Part shown: one piece after another, positions 27,761 to 36,401 of the stretch
Numbering within the stretch: the first letter of the stretch is position 1
Layout of the letters: each line of letters begins with the position of its first letter
NCBI RefSeq assembly: GCF_016107535.1
Contig: NZ_JABASQ010000025.1
Location: 1 to 38,568 of the forward strand
Length of the DNA stretch: 38,568 nt
Direction of reading: 5' to 3'
Source: Psychrobacter cibarius
Lineage (GTDB): Bacteria; Pseudomonadota; Gammaproteobacteria; Pseudomonadales; Moraxellaceae
Translations under genes and position numbers: made by a program
Notes under the pieces: generated by a model
The model's input: only the letters and a program-made list of their open reading frames with translations
What the model was told of the DNA's origin: nothing
The model's database searches: none

Positions 27761-27806
27761 CCTCTTACTTGCCTATTTTTTCTACAGGCAGGTAAGGGGT
27801 TTTTTT
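27761..27806 (+). terminator. clpB terminator
   Basis: CCTCTTACTTGCCT pairs with AGGCAGGTAAGGGG, including G-T wobble pairs, and is followed by a run of T. It lies 35 bp after the clpB stop. Confidence 0.8.
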
Positions 27807-27857
27807 GTGCGCTATTATTATTTACGGTTTGAGTGCTTTGACTATGTTATAAATAAA

Positions 27858-27913
27858 CTAAGCACTAAAAACTAAGCACTAAAAACTAAGCAATAGGAAT
27901 TAAGCACTAGGAA
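27858..27913. repeat. Four tandem 14-bp repeats upstream of the sugar dehydrogenase gene
   Basis: The units are CTAAGCACTAAAAA, the same again, CTAAGCAATAGGAA and TTAAGCACTAGGAA, in exact 14-bp phase. The core (C/T)TAAGCA(C/A)TA is kept in all. They end 30 bp before the ATG of the next gene, within the likely promoter or leader. Confidence 0.85.
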
Positions 27914-27943
27914 TAAGACATCAACAGTTACGGAGACGACAAA

Positions 27944-29197
27944 ATGACGATCATCAGTATGCAGCACCTAAGCACGCCATTAATGTTACCGATAATGATC
28001 AGCGCACTGCTGTTTAGTGCTCCTGCTTGCTCCAATCAAACTGCCGTCGATACCCATGAAGACCTAACAGACTATAAAGAAGGGCAAGTCTCTGCTAGTG
28101 AATCGCTAGCAAGTACCGAAAAACCTACCTTTATCACCAAAAAAATAGCCACGTTTGATGAGCCTTGGGCAATGACAGCATTACCTACCGTTAATAATGA
28201 GCCCCCTAAATTACTTGTCACCCAAAAGACAGGCGGGTTATTCATTGTTGATACGGCAACAGGGGCTAAGACAACCATCAGTGGTATACCGAAAGTGGCT
28301 TATGGTGGGCAAGGTGGTCTTGGCGATATCGTTCTTGCACCAGATTTTGCTACTTCTAATCATGTCTATATGAGCTACGTTGAAGCAGGGAATGGCACTG
28401 ATAATAATAAATTTGGTGCCAGAGTTATCAAAGCGACATTGATAGGATTGGATACAGCCACGCCACGTTTGCAGGATATTACGCCCATTTGGGAGCAAAT
28501 ACCGAAAGTAAAAGGGCAGGGGCATTATAGTCATCGCTTGCTGTTCTCGCCTGACGGAAAATATTTATATATCAGTTCAGGTGAGCGCCAAGAAAAAACA
28601 CCGGCACAGGATATGAGCGTCAATTTGGGCAAAATTATTAGATTAAATCTTGATAGCTCAGTGCCAGCAGACAATCCTTTTGTAGATAATAGCAATGACA
28701 TTGCCGCACAGTTTTGGAGTATAGGTCATCGTAATGTATTGGGTATGGCATTCGATGAAAAAGGTAGGCTTTGGGCGCATGAGATGGGACCACGGGGTGG
28801 TGATGAATTTAATCTGATTGAAAAAGGTCATAACTACGGTTGGCCAATCGTCTCAAATGGGCGTAACTATACAGGAACGGATATTCCTGACCATGAGACG
28901 CGTCCTGAGTTTACGTCGCCCAAAATTAGTTGGACGCCAGTGATATCGCCGTCCTCGATGAGTATTTATAACGCTGGACAATATAATGATTTCCCAGCGT
29001 GGCAAGGTAATGCGCTCATTAGTGGCTTATCATCTAAAGCGCTGATAGTCGTCGATTTTGATGAAAATAGCCGCGCGACTGAGCGCTATCGCTATGATAT
29101 GGGCGAGCGTATTCGTAGTGTGTTAAATGTAGATGGACAAGTTTGGGTATTAGAAGATGGCGATAATAGTGGATTATTACAATTGATTCCGCAGTAG
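27944..29197 (+). CDS. PQQ-dependent sugar dehydrogenase (Gdh/YliI-type), probable lipoprotein
   Basis: The 417-aa protein is a six-bladed beta-propeller of the soluble glucose/sorbosone dehydrogenase family. These periplasmic enzymes oxidise aldoses using bound PQQ and calcium. Family landmarks are FDEPWAMTAL, YGGQGGLGDIVLAPDF, SHRLLFSPDGKYLYISSGER, WSIGHRNVLGMAFDE and HEMGPRGGDEFNLIEKGHNYGW. The N-terminus ends its hydrophobic segment in SAPACSNQ, a plausible lipobox, so the protein is probably anchored by lipid. Residues between that Cys and about 55 are a polar linker. No PQQ biosynthesis genes are in the window. An array of 14-bp repeats lies just upstream. The true sugar substrate is unknown. 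Confidence 0.87.
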   Translation: MTIISMQHLSTPLMLPIMISALLFSAPACSNQTAVDTHEDLTDYKEGQVSASESLASTEKPTFITKKIATFDEPWAMTALPTVNNEPPKLLVTQKTGGLFIVDTATGAKTTISGIPKVAYGGQGGLGDIVLAPDFATSNHVYMSYVEAGNGTDNNKFGARVIKATLIGLDTATPRLQDITPIWEQIPKVKGQGHYSHRLLFSPDGKYLYISSGERQEKTPAQDMSVNLGKIIRLNLDSSVPADNPFVDNSNDIAAQFWSIGHRNVLGMAFDEKGRLWAHEMGPRGGDEFNLIEKGHNYGWPIVSNGRNYTGTDIPDHETRPEFTSPKISWTPVISPSSMSIYNAGQYNDFPAWQGNALISGLSSKALIVVDFDENSRATERYRYDMGERIRSVLNVDGQVWVLEDGDNSGLLQLIPQ

Positions 29198-29312
29198 TGA
29201 TTAGTAGCCATTGCTCTTCAACTTTCCGAGCGTTTGCACTATTGTAGGTTAGGCTGCTAAATGGTTTTGGTCTATTTCTATCAATAAGAAAAACGTAAAT
29301 AGCTAATTAGAT

Positions 29313-29341
29313 TTGATAGTTGAGAGGTATCTTGTTAAGGT
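29313..29341 (+). promoter_or_regulatory. Promoter of the first BCCT gene
   Basis: TTGATA and TAAGGT are spaced by 17 bp. The surrounding 32 bp (29310-29341) match the same place before the second BCCT gene at 29 of 32 positions, while nearby sequence does not. This makes a conserved promoter or regulatory site likely. Confidence 0.55.
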
Positions 29342-29373
29342 ATTCTTCCTAAAAAACTAAGGCTAACAAACAA

Positions 29374-31026
29374 ATGGATCATGTAAAAGTTGGCAGGTTA
29401 GGCCCTTTTCCACGGGTAAGTAAACCTGTGTTTATTACTTCAGCGCTACTTATCGTTGGATTTATTATCTTTGGTGCTTTCTTCACTGAAACCGCTGGTG
29501 CACTATTTAGCTTTTTGCAGAATTTTATTACGGATAAGTTCGGCTGGATGTTTATTATTTTAGTAAATTTAGCATTGTTGCTTTGTATTTATCTCGCGAT
29601 GAGCCGTTATGGCGATATTCGTCTAGGTGCACAAACTGAGACGCCACAGTACAGTTTGTTCTCATGGATAGGGATGTTGTTCTCTGCTGGTATTGGTATA
29701 GGATTGGTGTATTGGGGGACGGCTGAGCCCTTGTATCACTTTATGGCACCACCACTCGGAGAAGCGGAAACGATAGAAGCCGCCAAGCAAGCCATAAATT
29801 TTACATTCTTGCATTGGGGATTACATGCATGGGCGCTATACGCGATTGTTGCATTGTCTTTGGCTTATTTTCACTTTCGCCGTGGCTTGCCGTTATCGAT
29901 TCGTTCAACGCTTTATCCTCTATTGGGCAAAAAAATCTATGGCTCGTGGGGACATGCCGTTGATATCTTAGCGGTATTTGGTACGATGTTTGGTGTGGTA
30001 ACGTCGCTTGGTCTTGGAGTTATGCAGATTAATTCAGGACTTGAGCGACTATTTGGTGTTCCTAATAATCTAACGATACAGATCGGTCTGATTGTTTTCG
30101 TTACTATTTTAGCTGCTTTTTCCGTCATGATGGGCTTAGACAAAGGTATTAAGCGCTTGAGCGATATTAATATCGGACTGACGGCAATCCTACTCGGGTT
30201 TATGGTCATCTTAGGGCCGACGCTTTTTATCTTTGATAGCTATCTTGAAAATGTTGGCAATTATCTTTCGGTAGTTGTACCGCTAGGTCTGTGGGGTGAA
30301 TCGTATGAAGGTCAAGAAAATTGGCAGTCATCATGGACGATATTTTATTGGGCATGGTGGGTAAGTTGGGCACCGTTCGTTGGCGTATTTATCGCGCGTA
30401 TCAGTCGTGGTCGTACTATTCGTGAGTTTATATTGGGTGTTTTATTGATTCCCATGCTGATTTTGTTCTTTTGGTTCACCACTTTCGGTGGCGTTGCTAT
30501 CCATATGGAGCTCTTAGCTGCTATTGATCCCGCTATGGCCAGCCCAGGATTGGTAGAAGCCGTGCAAACGGATTTTGGTAGTGCAATTTTTAAATTGGTT
30601 GAATTTTATCCATTGGCACAACCAGTCACCTTAATGATTGTCGTTATGATTGTCCTTTGGTTTGTGACTTCATCCGATTCAGCAAGCTTTGTGATTGATA
30701 TGTTGACCGCAGGTGGTGATACCAACCCACCAAAAATCCAGCGTTTATTCTGGGCAAGTACGGAAGGTATCATTGCTGCTGTTTTGCTTGCTGCTGGTGG
30801 ACTAAGTGCATTACAAGCAGCGGCTATCGTTGCAGGATTACCCTTTGTTTTAGTAGTATTTGCGATGATGTATGCGTTACTTCGTGGCTTAAGCCGAGAT
30901 CGTTTGATACTGTATCGCGCTCAGCAGCACTTTATCACCGAAGAATCCGCAGATCACAACTCAGCCAATGAGTTTGCTGATGAGCACTTATTAAAAGGAC
31001 CACCTAAAATCGTGAAAGGTGATTAG
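29374..31026 (+). CDS. BCCT family transporter (first of tandem pair)
   Basis: This 550-aa inner-membrane protein has about twelve hydrophobic segments and the betaine/choline/carnitine transporter signatures. SAGIGIGLVYWGTAEPLYHF covers the Gly-rich unwound helix. The substrate/coupling region WTIFYWAWWVSWAPFVGVF is followed by IARISRGRTIREFILGV. FVTSSDSASFVIDMLTAGG is the late conserved helix. Transporters of this group bring in glycine betaine, choline or related solutes with sodium or protons, usually for osmoprotection. The exact substrate cannot be read. A close paralogue follows 235 bp downstream, with near-identical first residues (MDHVKVGRLGPFPRVSKPVF). A terminator lies between them, so each has its own transcript. 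Confidence 0.93.
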   Translation: MDHVKVGRLGPFPRVSKPVFITSALLIVGFIIFGAFFTETAGALFSFLQNFITDKFGWMFIILVNLALLLCIYLAMSRYGDIRLGAQTETPQYSLFSWIGMLFSAGIGIGLVYWGTAEPLYHFMAPPLGEAETIEAAKQAINFTFLHWGLHAWALYAIVALSLAYFHFRRGLPLSIRSTLYPLLGKKIYGSWGHAVDILAVFGTMFGVVTSLGLGVMQINSGLERLFGVPNNLTIQIGLIVFVTILAAFSVMMGLDKGIKRLSDINIGLTAILLGFMVILGPTLFIFDSYLENVGNYLSVVVPLGLWGESYEGQENWQSSWTIFYWAWWVSWAPFVGVFIARISRGRTIREFILGVLLIPMLILFFWFTTFGGVAIHMELLAAIDPAMASPGLVEAVQTDFGSAIFKLVEFYPLAQPVTLMIVVMIVLWFVTSSDSASFVIDMLTAGGDTNPPKIQRLFWASTEGIIAAVLLAAGGLSALQAAAIVAGLPFVLVVFAMMYALLRGLSRDRLILYRAQQHFITEESADHNSANEFADEHLLKGPPKIVKGD

Positions 31027-31126
31027 CAGATTATATATATCAGCCTTAATACTGTTTTTATGAAATGAATCAGGCAGTTAGCTTCTTCTTTTTTACGTAA
31101 AAATACAATATAACAATTGTGATTTG

Positions 31127-31162
31127 AAATCCTAAGATGCATCGTTATCTTAGGATTTTTTT
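31127..31162 (+). terminator. Terminator between the two BCCT genes
   Basis: AAATCCTAAGAT and ATCTTAGGATTT form a perfect 12-bp stem with an 8-nt loop, followed by more T residues. Confidence 0.85.
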
Positions 31163-31204
31163 ATTTGTTGACCAATAGCAAGGTTATAAAGTGTCTGATT
31201 CGAT

Positions 31205-31233
31205 TTGATAGTTGTGCAGTATCTTGTTAAGGT
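31205..31233 (+). promoter_or_regulatory. Promoter of the second BCCT gene
   Basis: TTGATA, a 17-bp spacer and TAAGGT repeat the arrangement seen before the first BCCT gene, with three differences over the 32-bp block 31202-31233. The distance to the ATG is nearly the same (about 30 bp). Confidence 0.55.
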
Positions 31234-31261
31234 GAGCCCCTTCAAAAATTGAGATGACTAA

Positions 31262-32917
31262 ATGGATCATGTAAAAGTTGGCCGCTTAGGCCCTTTTCCA
31301 CGGGTAAGTAAACCTGTGTTTTTAACTTCAGCATTATTAATTCTTGTGTTCATTATTTTTGGTGCTCTTTTTAATGAGCAAGCAGAATTGTTGTTTGGTC
31401 ATGCTAAAGCATTCGTGTCTTTGCGTTTTGGCTGGTTCTTTATTGTGGTGGTCAACTTAACGTTGGTGATGAGTATTTACATGATATTTAGTCGTTATGG
31501 CGATATCAGGCTTGGTCATCAAAATGAGAAACCAGAATACAATCTAGTCTCTTGGATTGGCATGCTATTTTCAGCGGGTATCGGTATTGGACTGCTCTAT
31601 TGGGGGACGGCTGAACCCTTGTACCATTTTATGGCGCCGCCGTTAGGAGAAGCTGAAACAGTGGCTGCCGCCAAGCAAGCGATGAATATCTCGTTCTTGC
31701 ACTATGGTTTGCATGTGTGGGCGCTCTATGGCATGGTCGCGTTGTCATTGGCTTATTTCCATTACCGAGTGGGCTTACCGCTGGCCATCCGTTCGACACT
31801 ATATCCTATATTGGGCAAAAAGATCTATGGTGGCTGGGGTCATACGGTCGATACACTAGCGGTATTTGGTACGATGTTTGGAGTAGTGACCACTTTAGGT
31901 CTTGGGGTGTTGCAAATTAACTCAGGTCTTGAGACCTTATTTGGCATACCCAATAATATTACAGTGCAAATTATTTTGATTGCCTTAATCACTATGTTGG
32001 CAGGTCTGTCTCTATTTATGGGGCTAGATAAAGGGATTAAGCGCTTAAGTGATACCAATATATTATTTACTGTGATATTGCTCAGCTTTGTGATTATTTT
32101 AGGCCCGACCCAGTTTATCTTTAATAGCTTTGTAGAAAATATTGGCAATTATTTGCATCAAATTGTGCCATTAGGTCTTTGGACAGAATCGTATGATGGT
32201 CAAGAAAATTGGCAAGCATCATGGACGATTTTCTATTGGGCATGGTGGATAAGCTGGTCGCCTTTCGTCGGTGTGTTCGTGGCTCGTATCTCTCGTGGTA
32301 GAACCATTCGTGAGTTCATCTTAGGGGTGTTATTAATTCCTATCACCATCTTATTCTTATGGTTCACGGCTTTCGGTGGTTCAGCCGTTAATATGGAATT
32401 AATGGCAGCCGCTGATCCCAACCTCATCAGTCCTGGCTTGATTGAGGCTGTCCAAGCAGATACTGGCAGTGCCATTTTTAAGCTGATGGAATCTTATCCA
32501 TTTACGTCAGCTTTGAACTTGCTTATCGTAGTGATGATTGTGCTTTGGTTTGTCACGTCATCGGATTCTGCCAGTTTTGTGATTGATATGTTGACCTCAG
32601 GTGGCGATGCCAATCCACCAAAAATTCAGCGCCTATTTTGGGCGGGTACAGAGGGTGTCATCGCTGCCGTACTATTAGCAGCAGGTGGCTTGAGTGCGCT
32701 ACAAGCGGCTTCCATTGTGTCAGGTTTCCCTTTTGCGATTGTGATAGTCGTTATGATGTACTCCTTATTACGCGGCTTGAGTCGAGATCGTTTGATACTG
32801 TATCGCAACCAGCAATGGTTTGTCACCGAAGAGTCAGCAGAGCATAATTCGGCCAATGAGTTTCGTGATGAAGATTTGCTGACAGGTCCACCTGATATTG
32901 AAAAACCTGAAGGTTAG
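31262..32917 (+). CDS. BCCT family transporter (second of tandem pair)
   Basis: The 551-aa protein is a paralogue of the preceding transporter. Its first 20 residues are the same and long stretches match throughout, including GIGIGLLYWGTAEPLYHF, WTIFYWAWWISWSPFVGVF, and FVTSSDSASFVIDMLTSGG. Differences cluster in periplasmic loops and in some membrane segments (FNEQAELLFGHAKAFVSLRF against the first copy's FTETAGALFSFLQNFITDKF), so the two may differ in affinity or substrate. The coupling-region change VSWAPF to ISWSPF is the clearest near the substrate site. Both end with the cytoplasmic motif AxHNSANEFxDExLLxGPP. The duplication is old enough for nucleotide divergence, but promoter and start remain similar. 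Confidence 0.93.
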   Translation: MDHVKVGRLGPFPRVSKPVFLTSALLILVFIIFGALFNEQAELLFGHAKAFVSLRFGWFFIVVVNLTLVMSIYMIFSRYGDIRLGHQNEKPEYNLVSWIGMLFSAGIGIGLLYWGTAEPLYHFMAPPLGEAETVAAAKQAMNISFLHYGLHVWALYGMVALSLAYFHYRVGLPLAIRSTLYPILGKKIYGGWGHTVDTLAVFGTMFGVVTTLGLGVLQINSGLETLFGIPNNITVQIILIALITMLAGLSLFMGLDKGIKRLSDTNILFTVILLSFVIILGPTQFIFNSFVENIGNYLHQIVPLGLWTESYDGQENWQASWTIFYWAWWISWSPFVGVFVARISRGRTIREFILGVLLIPITILFLWFTAFGGSAVNMELMAAADPNLISPGLIEAVQADTGSAIFKLMESYPFTSALNLLIVVMIVLWFVTSSDSASFVIDMLTSGGDANPPKIQRLFWAGTEGVIAAVLLAAGGLSALQAASIVSGFPFAIVIVVMMYSLLRGLSRDRLILYRNQQWFVTEESAEHNSANEFRDEDLLTGPPDIEKPEG

Positions 32918-32940
32918 ATTTTATCGATCTAAAAGATCAT

Positions 32941-32979
32941 AAAAAAGCACCCGCCTATGATTAAGCGGGTGCTTTTTTA
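32941..32979. terminator. Bidirectional terminator after the BCCT pair
   Basis: GCACCCGC and GCGGGTGC pair around the loop CTATGATTAA, with A6 on the left and T6 on the right. It serves the BCCT transcript and the convergent Kazal-like lipoprotein gene. Confidence 0.88.
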
Positions 32980-33054
32980 TATGATTTAATTGTCTTTTTT
33001 AGTTTGATATAAAGTATTTACACAAAGTTATGAAGCCAAAGTTATAAAGCAAGG

Positions 33055-33387
33055 TTATGAGCACTGTCCTTTGACATAACCTACTGCCGCCGTTGTGCCA
33101 CATGCCGAGCATGAGTTGCCCGCAGTGCGATAACTAAATCCTGAGCTGGTTTTTACTTTGACACACACAGGATCATATTGCGCGGTACACATCGTTTGCT
33201 CAGGGTTGTAAGGTGGGCATTTGATGAAAGGGTTGTCGCTGTTCTGTTGGCTGTGCCCAGTGCTATGAATAGGGGCGGTGTCAGGCGTATCGATGCTTTG
33301 GATATTATTACAGCCAGCTAAAGCCATAGTAACTAATAACCCTAATAATGACAGGCATGATCGCCATGATTTGAATAAGTGGTTCAT
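33055..33387 (-). CDS. Small lipoprotein with Kazal-like cysteine domain
   Basis: From the ATG at 33387, which has AAGGA 9 nt upstream, the product is 110 aa. An ATG two codons earlier is too close to that site. A lipoprotein signal peptide ends in TMALAGCNN, giving lipid attachment at Cys. A short polar linker follows. The last 55 residues hold six or more cysteines spaced as in Kazal-type protease inhibitor domains: IKCPPYNPEQTMCTAQYDPVC, then a hairpin with SYRTAGNSCSACG and VGYVKGQC. Kazal domains inhibit serine proteases. In bacteria they are rare and mostly untested, so inhibition is inferred. The mature protein would sit in the outer membrane or periplasm. Confidence 0.75.
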   Translation of the reverse strand: MNHLFKSWRSCLSLLGLLVTMALAGCNNIQSIDTPDTAPIHSTGHSQQNSDNPFIKCPPYNPEQTMCTAQYDPVCVKVKTSSGFSYRTAGNSCSACGTTAAVGYVKGQCS

Positions 33388-33706
33388 AATCATATGTCCT
33401 TATAAATAGTGTTCGGTAAGTCCCTGTTATCGATAGCTGGTTGCAACCATGTGATGAACAAGGTAGTTTTAATTGATAGTAGCCTATTTATCAGCAGTCA
33501 TCTACCAAATCATGATTAATAAAAAACCCAAGCCTATGATTAAGCTTGGGTTTGAGCATCACTATAGTCATTCCACTATAAAAATATTACTGCGTTAATC
33601 TCGCTTGAAGTATTAAATATACGTCTACACTCGGTTGCCTTGTACTACTTTTAAATTGAAATGACTATACCAGCCGTTTTATAAATATCAGCTAAAGGCG
33701 ATAGAA
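33388..33706. other. Intergenic region between the Kazal lipoprotein and DUF3144 genes
   Basis: About 320 bp. The only structured element is the terminator at 33521-33553. The 130 bp between it and the lipoprotein start should contain that gene's promoter, but I see no convincing boxes. No gene is visible. Confidence 0.5.
33521..33553 (-). terminator. Terminator downstream of the DUF3144 gene
   Basis: AACCCAAGC and GCTTGGGTT pair around the loop CTATGATTAA, and on the minus strand the stem is followed by a T-run. The loop is the same ten bases as in the terminator at 32941-32979, although the stems differ. Confidence 0.82.
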
Positions 33707-34078
33707 CTATTTGGCTGCTTTGTCATCTTGATTAAGCTGAACATATTTATCAAAATTCTGCGCATAATCAGTCAGGTTGTCGCTCAGCATTTGGCGATAC
33801 TGTTTGACATAAAATTCAACGATATCATCTTTTTCTTTGGCAAAGTCATCGCCTTTGACAAAGCCGATAGAAGCGACAGATGCGCTATAACGTGCGGCTG
33901 CATAAAGTAGTGATGCACCTACTTGTCCTGAATGCGCTTCAGAACCCAACTGACTGTTTGCGATACCAATAATGGCATCAGCACGTTGGTAAAATGCTTG
34001 CATTTCAGGGGTAATCTCAATGTTAGCGTCAACATTGCTTTCTTGAATGCTGTTGTCTTGCATATTGTCTTTAGACAT
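33707..34078 (-). CDS. DUF3144 domain-containing protein
   Basis: The 123-aa protein is small, acidic and apparently all-helical. After a variable N-terminus of about 20 residues the DUF3144 pattern appears: FYQRADAIIGIANSQLG, VGASLLYAAARYSASVASI, and then a C-terminal part with FYVKQYRQMLSDNLTDYAQNF. There is no signal peptide or membrane segment, so it is cytoplasmic. The family has no established function. It lies 72 bp downstream of metK on the same strand and probably shares its message. A terminator lies about 150 bp after its stop. Confidence 0.82.
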   Translation of the reverse strand: MSKDNMQDNSIQESNVDANIEITPEMQAFYQRADAIIGIANSQLGSEAHSGQVGASLLYAAARYSASVASIGFVKGDDFAKEKDDIVEFYVKQYRQMLSDNLTDYAQNFDKYVQLNQDDKAAK

Positions 34079-34150
34079 AAGCGACTCCTAATAAGTGTCG
34101 GTAATTTTAAATTTATAAAGAAGGTTTGTAAGGGGTGCAACGTTATATTT

Positions 34151-35317
34151 TTACAAACCAGCGTCTGCTTTTAAGATCTCAGCTTTGTCTGTTTTTTCCC
34201 ACGTAAAAGCAGTTTCAGAGCCAGGACGACCAAAATGACCAAAAGTCGCCGTTTGCTGATACATTGGTTGTAATAAGTTTAGCATACGGGTAATGCCATA
34301 AGGGCGTAGGTCAAAATGGGCGCGAATGAGACGGATGATTTCATCATTGCTGATTTTATTCGTACCAAAAGTATTGACCGAGATAGAGGTTGGTTCAGCG
34401 ACACCAATGGCATAGCTGACCTGTATTTCACAGCGCTCAGCAAGTCCTGCCGCAACGATATTCTTAGCCACATAACGCACGGCGTACGCAGCACTGCGAT
34501 CTACTTTCGATGGATCTTTACCACTGAATGCACCGCCGCCATGACGCGCCATACCGCCATAAGTATCAACAATAATTTTACGACCTGTCAATCCAGCATC
34601 ACCAACAGGACCGCCAATCACAAACTTACCCGTTGGGTTGATATGATAGCGCGTGCCAGCATGCAATAATTCAGCAGGCAATACTTGTTTAATGATAGAT
34701 TCCATTATGGCTTCTTGCAGATCTTTTTGCGAGATACTTGGATCGTGTTGCGTTGATAGCACCACAGCATCAATGGCAACAGGCTTGCTACCATCATATC
34801 TTAACGTCACTTGCGCCTTGGCATCTGGACGTAACCACGGCAACTCGCCTGCGCGGCGCAGCTCAGATTGGCGTTCCATCAAGCGGTGAGCAAATTCGAT
34901 AGGGGCTGGCATCAAGACATCAGTTTCATTGCTGGCATAGCCAAACATAAGACCTTGGTCACCTGCGCCTTGCTCTTCAGGGTCGCTACGATCGACACCT
35001 TGAGCGATTTCAGGAGATTGTTTGCCGAGCATATTGATGACCGCGCATGTTTCGCCATCAAAGCCTAAGTCTGAGTGGTGGTAACCAATACCGTTTACAG
35101 TATCACGCACGATACGTTCAACATCGATATTTGCCGTCGTGGTGACTTCACCTGCTAGTATCACAGCACCTGTCTTAACCAAGGTTTCGCATGCCACGCG
35201 TGCATGCAAATCTTCACGTAAGATGGCGTCAAGGATGGCATCTGATATTTGGTCAGCCATTTTATCAGGATGACCTTCGCTCACAGATTCTGAGGTAAAT
35301 AAGTTGTATTCACGCAT
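34151..35317 (-). CDS. metK: S-adenosylmethionine synthase
   Basis: The 388-aa enzyme makes S-adenosylmethionine from methionine and ATP in the cytoplasm. It supplies methylation and radical-SAM reactions, including any done by the radical SAM protein in this window. The start [20 protein letters not shown], the hexapeptide-containing [12 protein letters not shown], and the P-loop-like [19 protein letters not shown] are all intact. Length is normal. The ribosome site is weak (AAGCGA). No riboswitch-like structure was recognised in the leader, as expected for a gammaproteobacterium. DUF3144 follows on the same strand. Confidence 0.98.
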   Translation of the reverse strand: MREYNLFTSESVSEGHPDKMADQISDAILDAILREDLHARVACETLVKTGAVILAGEVTTTANIDVERIVRDTVNGIGYHHSDLGFDGETCAVINMLGKQSPEIAQGVDRSDPEEQGAGDQGLMFGYASNETDVLMPAPIEFAHRLMERQSELRRAGELPWLRPDAKAQVTLRYDGSKPVAIDAVVLSTQHDPSISQKDLQEAIMESIIKQVLPAELLHAGTRYHINPTGKFVIGGPVGDAGLTGRKIIVDTYGGMARHGGGAFSGKDPSKVDRSAAYAVRYVAKNIVAAGLAERCEIQVSYAIGVAEPTSISVNTFGTNKISNDEIIRLIRAHFDLRPYGITRMLNLLQPMYQQTATFGHFGRPGSETAFTWEKTDKAEILKADAGL

Positions 35318-35479
35318 AATGGGATCGCTTAATTGCAGGGACTGTATTCTACGAACTCAGTCATTATTAAATGTATATAAAAATAAAAGGCGAAAACGAA
35401 TAAAAAAATTAGCACATTTTACCGTGTATCGAGGTAAAACTCTAGCGATGGATAATACTAAGAAGTAACTAGGCATGGA

Positions 35480-36076
35480 TTAACCATGGTAAAAGTCATC
35501 AATCTCGCTATTTTCTTGCCAGCAATATTCAGTATAGTGAGCGATCTGGCGCGCTGTATCGATGTCATGTCTGTCGGCGATAAAACCAAGCGCCATGTCC
35601 ATACCTGCACTGACACCTGAGGACGTATAAAATTTACCATCAACAACCCAGCGTGCTTGCTCTGCCCAATGGACTTTGTCAGATTGCGCTATCACCCATT
35701 GCCATGACAGTTTATTAGACGTTGCGCGCTTGTCATCTAAGACGCCAGCCTTAGCCAACAATGCGCTACCCGTACAAACGCTAAGTACCCAATCAGCATG
35801 GTCAACCAAGATTGTTAACGTCTGCAAAAATGGTCGGTGATTGATTTGTTGGCGAGTACCCATGCCGCCAACCATCAACAAGATATCAGTCTGGTGCGCT
35901 AACTCGCTGACAGCGACTGTCTGCATCGCAACGCCATGCTTACTATGAATAATGCCACCGTTTAAGGAGGCAAATTGCAGACGATAATGCTCAGGTAAGC
36001 AGCCAAACATCTCGATAGGTCCAAATAGATCCAAAGTCTCAAAATCATCGAATAATAGCGCGGTCAGTGTCTGCAT
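35480..36076 (-). CDS. DJ-1/PfpI family protein
   Basis: The 198-aa protein has the amidotransferase-like fold of the DJ-1/PfpI superfamily. The conserved acidic segment TLDLFGPIEMFG lies near the N-terminus, and the nucleophile elbow is in WVLSVCTGSALLAKAGVL. YTSSGVSAGMDMALGFIAD is typical of the subgroup that includes isonitrile hydratase and the N-terminal domain of GlxA-type AraC regulators. There is no DNA-binding domain, so it is the stand-alone form. Hydrolase or protective roles are known in the family, and its own substrate is unknown. It is a single gene downstream of a MITE. Confidence 0.85.
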   Translation of the reverse strand: MQTLTALLFDDFETLDLFGPIEMFGCLPEHYRLQFASLNGGIIHSKHGVAMQTVAVSELAHQTDILLMVGGMGTRQQINHRPFLQTLTILVDHADWVLSVCTGSALLAKAGVLDDKRATSNKLSWQWVIAQSDKVHWAEQARWVVDGKFYTSSGVSAGMDMALGFIADRHDIDTARQIAHYTEYCWQENSEIDDFYHG

Positions 36077-36401
36077 CTGGCTTCCTGGTTTTTAAATAAT
36101 GTTTACAAAAGTAAGTGGGTGTCTACTGCTTTTTTAACCACGCTATTCATGTTTTATTTATATAAAGTAGATAAATTAAACCTTCTATAACTAGGGCGTG
36201 TCCTCATTTTAAAAATGGTGGTAAAAATGAGATAAATTGCCGTCAAACAAGGAAAATAGCGCACATAATATCGAGATATTAATAAGCTATTTGACGATGT
36301 TTGGCAAAATTTAGCTATTTTTAGCCCATTTAGAAAGTAATCGATTGAATTGAGGACACGCCCTAAAGCAGTTATCGTTCTAAAAGCGATCGTTCTAAAA
36401 A
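36077..36401. other. Intergenic region with MITE between the DJ-1 and nth genes
   Basis: The stretch is mostly filled by the 170-bp MITE. Between it and the nth stop the 12-mer ATCGTTCTAAAA occurs twice (36374-36385 and 36389-36400). The remaining 117 bp on the DJ-1 side are AT-rich and should hold that gene's promoter. Confidence 0.55.
36194..36363. mobile_element. MITE with perfect 13-bp terminal inverted repeats
   Basis: GGGCGTGTCCTCA at the left end is the exact reverse complement of TGAGGACACGCCC at the right end. TA directly flanks both ends, fitting a TA target duplication as seen in the IS427-like branch of the IS5 family. The 170-bp interior has no gene. A shrunken relative lies at 16791-16849. 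Confidence 0.85.

Noticed and set aside
27858..27913. Possible CRISPR array
   Set aside because: Units are 14 bp with no spacers, and no cas genes are present. It is a simple tandem repeat.
29374..32917. Possible assembly duplication of one BCCT gene
   Set aside because: The two copies differ throughout at nucleotide level and in the intergenic sequence, so they are true paralogues.
34151..35480. SAM riboswitch upstream of metK
   Set aside because: No suitable leader fold was recognised, and such switches on metK are not typical of gammaproteobacteria.
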